Source: Hyphomonadaceae bacterium (GTDB taxonomy: Bacteria; Pseudomonadota; Alphaproteobacteria; Caulobacterales; Aquidulcibacteraceae). Taken from it: DNA of 64,000 bases. The stretch spans positions 101,162-165,161 of the forward strand of contig JACMMP010000010.1 in NCBI GenBank assembly GCA_014378995.1. The letters run 5' to 3'. The translations under genes were made by a program, and so were the position numbers. Positions 15,055-22,293 of the stretch are shown one piece after another. The notes beneath the pieces are model-generated. The model worked only from the letters and a program-made list of their open reading frames with translations. It had not been told where the DNA came from and made no database searches. How positions within the stretch are numbered: the stretch's first letter is position 1; the number at the start of each line of letters is the position of its first letter.

Positions 15055-17228
15055 GCCGCTCCCGCTGCAGCGAAGCCCATTTGCTTGGCGTAGAGCTGCG
15101 CATAACGTCCGCCGCGCCGCAGCAAGTCATCGTGGCTGCCCATTTCCGTCAGCTTGCCGCGCTCGATCGTGATGATGCGGTCCGCGGCCCTGACCGCCGA
15201 GAGCCTGTGCGCGATGATGATGACCGTGCGCCGCGCAGCGATGGCGGCAAGATTGGCTTGAATGATCTCTTCGCTCTCGGCGTCCAGCGCGGAGGTCGCC
15301 TCATCGAGAATGAGAATCTTTGGATCGATCGCCAGAGCCCGGGCGATGGCGATGCGCTGACGCTGGCCACCTGAGAGATTGCCGCCGCGCTCATCGATCG
15401 GGGTGTCGTAGGCCTCCGGCAGTTCCAGGATGAATTCGTGCGCGCCGGCAAGCTTTGCGGCTTGAACAACAGCCTCCATCGGCAGCGCGGGGTCGGAAAG
15501 CGCTATGTTTTCACGAACGGTTCGGTGAAAAAGCAAGTTTTCTTGCAGCACCACACCGACCTGACGGCGGAGCCATGAGGGATCGACCATGGCGAGATCG
15601 ACGCCATCCACCAGCACGCGCCCGCGCTCTGGCGTCTGCAGTCGCTGCACAAGTTTCGTCAGTGTCGACTTGCCAGATCCGGAGGGTCCGACAATGCCCA
15701 GCACTTCACCAGCCTCGATATCGATGCTGATGTCACGCAAAACCTCCGGTCCATCCGGGCGATAACGAAACCCAACGCCCTCAAAAGTCACCTGCCCTTT
15801 GATTTCGGGCAAGCTTGCGCGCGATGCCGACATTGCGGGCTCCGCAGGCGCATTCAAAATGTCGCCCAAGCGTTCCACGGCGATGCGCGCTTGCTGAAAA
15901 TCCTGCACCAGCTGGGCCAGCCGCAATACTGGACCTGCAACTTGGCCTGCCAACATGTTAAAGGCGACAAGCTCGCCCACCGTCAGCTCACCATTGATGA
16001 CGAGCTTTGCCCCGAAATAAAGCAGTGCGACTGTGCCAAGCTTTTGGATCAGTTCGATCCCCTGGCGCCCCCAATTGGCGAGCATTGCGGCCCGAAATCC
16101 CGACTGGATGTAGCCGGCGATCTGGCGTTCCCAGCGTTGCTGCATTTGGGGCTCTACGGCCGCGGCCTTCACGGTCTCGATGCCCGTGACCGCCTCAACG
16201 AGAAACGATTGGTTCTCCGCGCCGCGGGCGAATTTCTCATCGAGCTCTCGCCGCAGGATGGGCGTAATCAGCCAAAGCACCAGGGCGTAAAGCGGCAGCG
16301 TGATCAACACGATCAGCAGCAGCCATGGCGAATACACAAACATCACGGCGAGAAACACGATCGCAAAAAATAGATCGAGCACCACAGTAAGGGCCGAGGA
16401 CGTCAGAAATTCGCGAATGGTCTCCAGTTCGCGCACGCGCGCTACAGAATCTCCGACCCGCCGGGCCTGAAAATAGCTCATCGGCAAACGCGTAAGGTGC
16501 GAGAACAGCCGCGCGCCAAGCTCAGCATCGACACGGCTTGTGGTATGCGAGAATAAGTAAGTGCGTAGTCCGCCCATGGCCACATCGAAGATCGAGACCA
16601 CAAAAAATCCGATTGCCAAGACTTCAAGCGTCGTAATGCCGTTGTGAACCAGCACCTTGTCGATGACGATCTGAAAGAAAATTGGTGTGATCAGCGCCAG
16701 AATCTGAATAAAGAAGGAGGCGATCAAGACATCCCGGAGCAGGTGTCGGTATTTCACCAGAGATGGAATAAACCAGGTGATGTCGAACGCTCGCTGGGCG
16801 CCAGCGACGCGTTCGCGTGTCGTCATCAAGATCAGCTTGCCGGAAAAGTTTTCCGCCAAAACTGCGAGCGGCACCGCTTGGGGCTTATCGCTCTCGGGGT
16901 GAAACACGAGCGCCTTGTCGTCGGTAACTTGCAGCAGCAGGAAGAATGCGCCGTCTTTACTCTCGGCGATTGCGGGCAGCGGCTGGCGGGCAAGCCGATC
17001 GATGCTCGCTGTCACTGCGCGAGCGCGCACATCCAATTGCTTGGCGAGACGCAAAATATCTGAACTGTCGAGCGGGGCGCCGCCTTTACCGGCCGCGTGG
17101 CGCAATTGCTCAGCATCGGCGGGCTTTTGTAAAAAGCCCAACATCAGGACGAAGGCCGCAAGCGCGCTGTCAGCGCCGCCTTCAGCGGCGCGCTGCGATT
17201 CCGGCTCGGTCTCCCCCACTCCCGTCAC
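15051..17228 (-). CDS. hlyB: HlyB-type ABC exporter with inactive C39-like domain
   Basis: The 725-residue product has an N-terminal C39-like domain (about 20-140) lacking the catalytic cysteine, as in HlyB, so it should bind rather than cleave substrate. A six-helix ABC membrane domain (about 160-450) and an ATPase domain follow: Walker A GPSGSGKST near 513, signature LSGGQRQR near 617, and Walker B ILILDEATSALD just after. It exports unfolded RTX protein across the inner membrane. It is the first gene of the coupled operon and starts at GTG 17228 with no clearly better alternative. It matches type I secretion ATPases closely. Confidence 0.95.
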   Translation of the reverse strand: MTGVGETEPESQRAAEGGADSALAAFVLMLGFLQKPADAEQLRHAAGKGGAPLDSSDILRLAKQLDVRARAVTASIDRLARQPLPAIAESKDGAFFLLLQVTDDKALVFHPESDKPQAVPLAVLAENFSGKLILMTTRERVAGAQRAFDITWFIPSLVKYRHLLRDVLIASFFIQILALITPIFFQIVIDKVLVHNGITTLEVLAIGFFVVSIFDVAMGGLRTYLFSHTTSRVDAELGARLFSHLTRLPMSYFQARRVGDSVARVRELETIREFLTSSALTVVLDLFFAIVFLAVMFVYSPWLLLIVLITLPLYALVLWLITPILRRELDEKFARGAENQSFLVEAVTGIETVKAAAVEPQMQQRWERQIAGYIQSGFRAAMLANWGRQGIELIQKLGTVALLYFGAKLVINGELTVGELVAFNMLAGQVAGPVLRLAQLVQDFQQARIAVERLGDILNAPAEPAMSASRASLPEIKGQVTFEGVGFRYRPDGPEVLRDISIDIEAGEVLGIVGPSGSGKSTLTKLVQRLQTPERGRVLVDGVDLAMVDPSWLRRQVGVVLQENLLFHRTVRENIALSDPALPMEAVVQAAKLAGAHEFILELPEAYDTPIDERGGNLSGGQRQRIAIARALAIDPKILILDEATSALDAESEEIIQANLAAIAARRTVIIIAHRLSAVRAADRIITIERGKLTEMGSHDDLLRRGGRYAQLYAKQMGFAAAGAA

Positions 17229-17591
17229 GCATCCCCCAATCGGCGTTCTGCCGATCTCGCCTTGCGCAGCCCACGCGAAGGGAGGTCGTGCCTATGCGGA
17301 GCAATTGGCGATGACAACGTATTTGCATCGCATCGTATGCAACGACGCTGCGCGTGTGACATTCGTACAAGCAATGCGCGCGCATTACCGCTGCCACCAA
17401 GCTATCGCGCGCCCGATCGGATATTGCTCCGACACAGCCGGCGCTCGCATTGCTGAATTCGCGAGGACAACTGCGCTTGGTGTGACACGAGCTTCTCCCC
17501 GAGTAGGTCAACGCATCTTAGACTGCGTTCTCCGTCTTGCGGCGCCGAGTCCCCGCAACTAGTTTCCCGCGCTCAAAAAGGGGGACCATCA
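17229..17591. promoter_or_regulatory. Divergent intergenic region between the RTX operon and tolC
   Basis: This 363-bp gap must contain the promoters for the leftward seven-gene operon and for the rightward tolC transcript. I see no convincing sigma-70 hexamers, inverted-repeat operator or terminator. A reading frame on the minus strand at its right part has no coding character. Confidence 0.4.
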
Positions 17592-17762
17592 ATGCATCGC
17601 GCTTTGGCCGCACTAGCGGCGACGGTGGCGCTTGCGCCTCGCGCGACGGTAACGCGCAGCACGAAAACGGGGATAGCACCGCTCCGGGCGTTCCCAGTTG
17701 AGGCTGGAGCCGCGTTTCCAGCCGGCGGCGACGCGAGCAAGACGTGCTCATGCGTAGGTTGA
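17592..17762 (+). CDS. Possible 56-residue leader-like ORF overlapping tolC start
   Basis: ATG 17592 is preceded by GGGGGA at 17580-17585 with ideal 6-nt spacing, the best ribosome site in this region. The product begins with a basic residue and an alanine-rich hydrophobic stretch (MHRALAALAATVALAP) and ends with a Cys-Ser-Cys tail. The frame runs past the tolC start, and its TGA (17760-17762) lies just inside tolC, which itself lacks a good Shine-Dalgarno. It could therefore serve to couple tolC translation. Third-position GC is only moderate, so coding is uncertain. Confidence 0.35.
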   Translation: MHRALAALAATVALAPRATVTRSTKTGIAPLRAFPVEAGAAFPAGGDASKTCSCVG

Positions 17763-19018
17763 TCCTCTCTTTATTCGCATCGATCGCAGCGTTCGGCCCC
17801 GTTCACGCCGACACGCTCCGCGACGCCATGGTCTCTGCGCAGGAGACCAATCCGACGCTCGCAGCTCAACGTCAGCGGCTGCGCGCAACGCGCGAAGCAT
17901 TGCCGCAGGCTCTGTCGGCCGCTTTGCCGCAAGTTTCAGTTTCGGCGGCGGCGAACGCTGGCGATCGGGATTTCGTAGATCCGGCCGCGATCGACGCCGG
18001 GCGCGAGGAAACCTGGACAGCGTCCGCCAACGTGTCGCAATTGTTGTTCGGCTCGGGCCGAGTGCTCGCTTCAACGCGCGCCGCGCGCGCCCAGATCGCG
18101 GGCGGCCTCGCCGATTATGAAGGCGCACGCCAGAGCTTGCTCCTCGACGTGACGCGCGCGTACGCGGATGTTCGTCAAGTGCAGGCGGTAGTCGCAGCGC
18201 GCGAAACCACCGTGTCCAACCTGCGTCGCCTCTTGGAATACGCCGAAGCACAATTCGAGGCAGGGGTTGTATCGCGCACGGACGTCGCCCAGGCCAGGGC
18301 GCGCTACGCCCAAGCGCGTACGCAGCGCGTGCAGGCGCAAGGCGCGATGGCTGCAGCCGTGGAGGCGTATCGTCGCCTAGTCGGTTATCCGCCGCCGGCT
18401 TTGGAGGCCCCGCCGCCGGCGAGCGGACTTCCCGCCGGTCTCGATGTGGCGCTCGCAACCGCGGTCGATAATAGTCCCAGCTTATTCAGCGCGCATGCGG
18501 ACACGCGTCTTGCCGACGCCAACGTCGACGTCGCCGCAGCGCAAGGTCGGCTCAATATAACCGCGGAAGCGGGCTATGCCTTCGGCGCCGACTTCAACGA
18601 TGAGCTGTCGGAAAGTTCGAACGACGCCTTGGCCGTTCGGTTTTCGGTGCCGCTGTTTCAGGGCGGCGCGATCCGCTCGCGCACGCGCCAGCAGCGCGCT
18701 TTGCGCGCGGCCGCAAATCTCGATCTCGCCGCAACCCAACGGGCGCTGCAGGAGAGCGTCACCAACGCCTGGACTTCGCTTGCCAGCGCACGCGCCGCCC
18801 TCAGCTCATCGCGCGAACAGGTCGCGGCGGCCGAGCTTGCATATGAGGGCGTGCGAGAAGAACAAGAAGCCGGACTGCGCTCCACCGTAGAGGTGCTCGA
18901 TCAGGAAGCAGATTTACTGATCGCACGCATCGCCCTGGCGCAGGCCGAGCGGGATCTCGTCGTCGCCGAACGCCAGCTCTTAGCCGCCATCGGCACGCTC
19001 GAAATCCCACAAAGCTAA
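17750..19018 (+). CDS. tolC: TolC-family outer-membrane channel
   Basis: The 422-residue product (starting at ATG 17750; a GTG at 17744 would add two residues) has a signal peptide ending near VHA-DTL. Two internally similar halves follow, each with long coiled-coil helices (for example LRDAMVSAQETNPTLAAQR and the AQARARYAQARTQRVQAQGA region), as in OEP-type channels. It should complete the HlyB-HlyD tunnel. It is divergent from the exporter operon, an arrangement that fits separate regulation. Confidence 0.93.
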   Translation: MRRLILSLFASIAAFGPVHADTLRDAMVSAQETNPTLAAQRQRLRATREALPQALSAALPQVSVSAAANAGDRDFVDPAAIDAGREETWTASANVSQLLFGSGRVLASTRAARAQIAGGLADYEGARQSLLLDVTRAYADVRQVQAVVAARETTVSNLRRLLEYAEAQFEAGVVSRTDVAQARARYAQARTQRVQAQGAMAAAVEAYRRLVGYPPPALEAPPPASGLPAGLDVALATAVDNSPSLFSAHADTRLADANVDVAAAQGRLNITAEAGYAFGADFNDELSESSNDALAVRFSVPLFQGGAIRSRTRQQRALRAAANLDLAATQRALQESVTNAWTSLASARAALSSSREQVAAAELAYEGVREEQEAGLRSTVEVLDQEADLLIARIALAQAERDLVVAERQLLAAIGTLEIPQS

Positions 19019-19382
19019 GCTGCGCGCGCCGATCACTAAGGAGCTCAGGCCGGGGCGATGCTTAGGCCAAAGCACCGGTAAACGAGTGGAAGGCCCCCCT
19101 AGTGGTGGTGGCGAGGGCATCCCTGAGGCGAGTGATGTAGAATGCTGGCGCTACGAGGCGAGCGAAGCTGCCGCGACGTTGCGTCTGGCTGCATGCCCGC
19201 GGCTAGCGGCATGGGAAATACTTGGCTGCTGGTATTGGCGACATGGCAGGCTCGACCCTTCTAGTGGGGTCAGGGCCGGCGGTAAGGCCATCCGCCGGGC
19301 AGCTCCCAGACGAGCCTCGGCCAGGCCGAACCTCTAGACGAAGTCATTCGATCGCCGCACACCTCCTTCCGGGGAGCTGAAC
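19019..19382. other. Intergenic region, no feature supported
   Basis: The stretch contains an open frame (19086-19337) with no family resemblance and no ribosome site. I see no RNA gene, repeat or clear terminator. It likely carries the promoter of the following HTH gene, whose ribosome site GGGGAG lies just before 19383. Confidence 0.4.
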
Positions 19383-19829
19383 ATGACGGATAAACTAACG
19401 CCAAAGGAAAAGGAGTGTCTCCACCTGGCGGGCCGCAGATTGAGCGATGCCGAGATCGCGCAACGCCTTGAAATGTCCCCCAGAACGGTCGGCAACCACC
19501 TCGCCCGCGCCTACTCAAAGCTCGGCGTTCACGACCGCATTCGCGCAGCGGCCAAGCTGAGCAATCTGCACCCTGAGTATCCTTTGCCGATAGGCTACGA
19601 GGACGAAGGCGCCTCTCTTTCGCAGTCGTCGGCGCAGCGCACCGGCGCCAATGGCGGGGGCCTCGCAGCAGCGTTTGCGAATCTTCCCCCGCCGCCATCG
19701 CGGATGATGAGGGTATTTCTCATCCTCGCTGTGGCCACCGGCGTCGCGTTCGTGTTCGCCGGGGTGACGGTGATCATGAGCGTCTCGAGCGAGCGAGCCT
19801 CCACCTTCGCCCCGGAAAACGCGCGCTGA
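19383..19829 (+). CDS. LuxR-type HTH protein with C-terminal membrane helix
   Basis: The 148-residue product has an N-terminal GerE/LuxR helix-turn-helix (LTPKEKECLHLAGRRLSDAEIAQRL, then SPRTVGNHLARAYSKLGV) at residues 5-60. A proline-rich linker and one membrane helix (about 108-130, VFLILAVATGVAFVFAGVTV) follow, with a short periplasmic tail. In most LuxR regulators the HTH is C-terminal, so an N-terminal HTH with a membrane anchor is a ToxR-like plan turned around a short protein. GGGGAG precedes the ATG. Its target is unknown; it heads a small cluster with the next three genes. Confidence 0.8.
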   Translation: MTDKLTPKEKECLHLAGRRLSDAEIAQRLEMSPRTVGNHLARAYSKLGVHDRIRAAAKLSNLHPEYPLPIGYEDEGASLSQSSAQRTGANGGGLAAAFANLPPPPSRMMRVFLILAVATGVAFVFAGVTVIMSVSSERASTFAPENAR

Positions 19830-19858
19830 CGCCCGGAAGCGATTTTTGCGAGGCGACA

Positions 19859-20197
19859 ATGAAGCAGATTAAGTCGGCGGCGCGCATTGCCCGTCAAATA
19901 CAGCAGACCGAGCGGGCGATGGATCAAACCATCCTGCATGCCAATGCGCTGGTCACGGCGATGATCGAGGCGCGGCTCGAAGGAAACTTCGCGGCCGAAA
20001 TCGGTCAGGACGCGCTGGAGGACGTCGCCCGCGGCATCAAGGCCCTGATGGAGGCGCGCGGCGCGATCGTTTCGGGCCACGGCAATCTCGCCAAAGTCGC
20101 GGGCGAATTGGCGATTGAATGGCGGATGGACGGGCCGCTCGAAGAGAAGGTCAAGGAGATGCCTTACTTCAAGGCGGTAGAGCAAAACGCGGCCTGA
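19859..20197 (+). CDS. Hypothetical helical protein
   Basis: The 112-residue, all-helical, soluble protein has alternating charged and alanine residues and no recognised domain. Its stop overlaps the start of the next gene (TGATG), so the two form a translational pair. Part of this pair exists again as a deleted copy near 53737: the HGNLAKV coding region is matched there. That duplication suggests the pair travels with mobile DNA (inference). Confidence 0.75.
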   Translation: MKQIKSAARIARQIQQTERAMDQTILHANALVTAMIEARLEGNFAAEIGQDALEDVARGIKALMEARGAIVSGHGNLAKVAGELAIEWRMDGPLEEKVKEMPYFKAVEQNAA

Positions 20198-20637
20198 TGC
20201 TGGATCTCAGCCTCACGTTTGCCCAGTACGGCGCCTTCGCCGTCAGCGTCATTGCGCTCGCAATGTTGCTGGCGGCGGGAAGGACGGCCGAACGCGTGGC
20301 GGCTGCCACGCTGATAGTCCTGATGTTCGCCTCCCCTTTCCTCGCTCGCGAAGGCCCTGTTGCGCACGCTTTGGTGTCAGGCTCTGCGCTCGCGATCCTG
20401 GTTTTCTTGGCGCTTTGCTATGAAAGATGGTGGCTGATCGGCGCGGCCGGACTTCAGCTCGTCGTCTTCTCCACCCACTTTGCGCCTCTGGTCGTTCAGC
20501 AAGAGCAAATTTGGGGCGCGGTCACGCTCCGGATCGTCATCTGGCAAGCGCTGATGGCGCTTTGCCTCTTCGCGATCGGAGAAAGCCGGTGGGCCTCCTA
20601 TGCAAAAAGCGATCGCCTCAAAGCGCGCACGGAATAG
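20197..20637 (+). CDS. Hypothetical four-helix membrane protein
   Basis: The 146-residue product, counted from ATG 20197 (overlapping the previous stop), has about four or five hydrophobic helices: FAVSVIALAMLLAAG, AATLIVLMFASPFLA, LAILVFLALCYERWWLIGAAG and a C-terminal ALMALCLFAIGE segment. No family is recognised. The last part, from QIWGAVTLRI to GESRW, has a clear homologous remnant at 53772-53870. It is presumably functionally tied to the helical partner encoded just upstream. Confidence 0.75.
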   Translation: MLDLSLTFAQYGAFAVSVIALAMLLAAGRTAERVAAATLIVLMFASPFLAREGPVAHALVSGSALAILVFLALCYERWWLIGAAGLQLVVFSTHFAPLVVQQEQIWGAVTLRIVIWQALMALCLFAIGESRWASYAKSDRLKARTE

Positions 20638-20641
20638 CCCC

Positions 20642-20881
20642 ATGTCCTGGACATCCATCCCACACGCACATGAGTACTGGCGCAGCTGCAGAAACCTGGC
20701 CGATCCGCCTGCCGATCTGCACGCCGCGGAGACGTTTATCCTCAACGAGCGCCCCATCACCGCCCAGGACGCCGCCTGCATTCTCGACGTCGTTTGCGCC
20801 AATTGCGGCGACGTGCGCTGCGACGGACTAGATTTGGTCGCCCTCGGGCGGATACGGAGCCTTCTCTCGGCGCTAAGCTAG
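20642..20881 (+). CDS. Small hypothetical protein
   Basis: The 79-residue product starts 4 nt after the membrane protein stop, so it is probably co-transcribed. It is soluble, with a cluster of cysteines (CANCGDVRCDG) in the C-terminal half that might bind a metal. I do not recognise the family and coding is supported only by position and composition. Confidence 0.5.
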   Translation: MSWTSIPHAHEYWRSCRNLADPPADLHAAETFILNERPITAQDAACILDVVCANCGDVRCDGLDLVALGRIRSLLSALS

Positions 20882-20907
20882 CTAAGGCTGATGTGAGCTT
20901 TGCGGGC

Positions 20908-21297
20908 TTACGCTTCGTCGCCGGCCATCGCGCGCACCAATTCAACGACGCGGCGTCTCACCTTCTCGCTCTCGATCGTTGCAAAGACCCGCACAAGTTC
21001 TGCAACGCCCGGCCTTGCGAGCAAATCCTGGGCGCGCGGCTCGGACTTCGCACCCCGTCGCCCCGCCTCCAGGCCCTCGTAGAAGCGCGCGACCGGCGTC
21101 CCGAGCGCGGTTGCAATGTCCAGGAGACGGCTGGCGGCAATGCGATTGGCGCCTTTCTCGTATTTCTGCACCTGCTGGAAGGTGACGCCCAAGAGTTCGG
21201 CCAAACGCTCCTGACTCATCGCGATTTCGAGCCGGCGCGCGCGGACGCGTTCGCCCAGTTTCCGGTCCACGCCAGTGGACGCACGCTCATTGGCCAC
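20908..21297 (-). CDS. XRE-family HTH transcriptional regulator
   Basis: The 129-residue product has a helix-turn-helix at about 16-70 (LGERVRARRLEIAMSQERL, GVTFQQVQKYEKGANRIAAS) and a C-terminal helix region (FATIESEKVRRRVVELVRAM) typical of small XRE regulators of Alphaproteobacteria. GTG 21297 is chosen because AAGGAG lies 8 nt upstream; the frame is open further upstream but without family similarity. It is convergent with the gene ending at 20881. Its targets are not evident. Confidence 0.88.
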   Translation of the reverse strand: MANERASTGVDRKLGERVRARRLEIAMSQERLAELLGVTFQQVQKYEKGANRIAASRLLDIATALGTPVARFYEGLEAGRRGAKSEPRAQDLLARPGVAELVRVFATIESEKVRRRVVELVRAMAGDEA

Positions 21298-21499
21298 GGG
21301 CAAAACTCCTTGCGAACGCCGCACAATGAAGGCGCGGGCGCCGCCAAGCAAGACGATGCTTACTTCCTGCGAGCTTCGATCGCCTGCCAGTTCGCCGCGC
21401 GGTCCTGAGGTTCCAGTGCGCGCTACTCTTCGCGGAGCATGCGGTGACAAAGTCCAGAGCAGTGAGCCGCTCGATATTTGCGATCGCGGCTATGCAATT

Positions 21500-21679
21500 G
21501 ACGAGCGATTGACGGCGGCGGAGCGCGCCAGCCGAGGCGCCGCCGATCGATTTGAATCTGTATTTGTGCGCGGGCGCAACAATTGCGCGAGGATAGACGA
21601 CGCCTGACGTTACCCCGCCCTTCATCACCAGATCGCAGCCGTCCGATGCTTTCGCGATCGCCTCGGATGAGTAGTGCAT
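21500..21679 (-). pseudogene. 5' fragment of a patatin-like phospholipase gene
   Basis: The first 60 residues read as the start of a patatin-like enzyme: CDLVMKGGVTSGVVYP (oxyanion-hole glycine block), then YRFKSIGGASAGA with the GxSxG nucleophile elbow. After SAGA the frame continues into sequence with no patatin character and no catalytic aspartate, and it runs into the promoter side of the XRE gene. This indicates a truncated remnant. Intact members are several hundred to over a thousand residues long. Confidence 0.65.
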
Positions 21680-22293
21680 TCGAGCCGCCCCCCGCCGGCC
21701 TTCTTTCTTGCCAGCTCCGCCAAGGCAATACGCCTACAACCTGAGGTTCGCCAAGGGAAATCGGGGCCGGCGCCAGGAGACCTGAACGCAAGCAAGTGCT
21801 GTCGCCGCTGACCTTATGCGCGCGGTGTGCACCAACTTGAAGCATCTAGTTATTCAGAGCGGCAAAGGACCACCTTCGCGCGCGGTCCGCCGGCAAAGGC
21901 GCTCGCACACCTTCGCGCCCGTGCCTTGCGCGGGCCCGCCGATCGCCGCCGAGCCCTTTCGCTCCACCATTTGATCGGGCCATCGCGCACGAGGATGAGC
22001 TCTCGCTCTACAAAAGCGCGTTCTAGCGCGCTTCTACGCGCTTTGCGCGGAAGTTTGTTCGGCGTCGCCCCGCCTGCGCCGGCCGGGCTCACGCCGCACT
22101 GGGCGACCTGGCGAATGCGCCTCTAGATCTTGGCGGGCGGCGACCGCTGATGCAGGAAACACTGGGGGTCGCCGTGCGACGATGGAAGGCGCGCGGCTAG
22201 GAAGCCGCGCGCGCGAGAACAGCGACTTAGGCGAACCCGAGCTGTTGATTTCGCCCGTTTGGCCAGTACAACCCCAGGGCGGGGAACGGCGAC
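21680..22293. other. Intergenic region with one strong hairpin
   Basis: No coding frame with family resemblance is visible in these 614 bases. The only distinct element is a perfect 10-bp GC hairpin (GCGCGCGGCT, loop AGGA, AGCCGCGCGC) at 22189-22212, about 80 bases before the pentapeptide-repeat gene. It has no T-tract, so a role as intrinsic terminator is doubtful. A ribosome site (GGGGAA) precedes ATG 22294. Confidence 0.5.
22189..22212. other. Perfect 10-bp GC hairpin
   Basis: Both arms are fully complementary around a 4-base loop. It lies upstream of the pentapeptide-repeat gene. Lacking a U-run, it may be a factor-dependent terminator, an RNA structural element or an operator; the sequence does not decide. 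Confidence 0.5.

Noticed and set aside
17518..17751. Minus-strand frame between hlyB and tolC
   Set aside because: Rich in Arg and Pro without a domain or ribosome site, and overlaps the start of tolC.
19086..19337. Plus-strand frame after tolC
   Set aside because: No domain, no ribosome site, composition not typical of the neighbouring genes.
22189..22212. Intrinsic terminator
   Set aside because: The stem is strong but no T-run follows and no upstream gene on either strand ends close to it.
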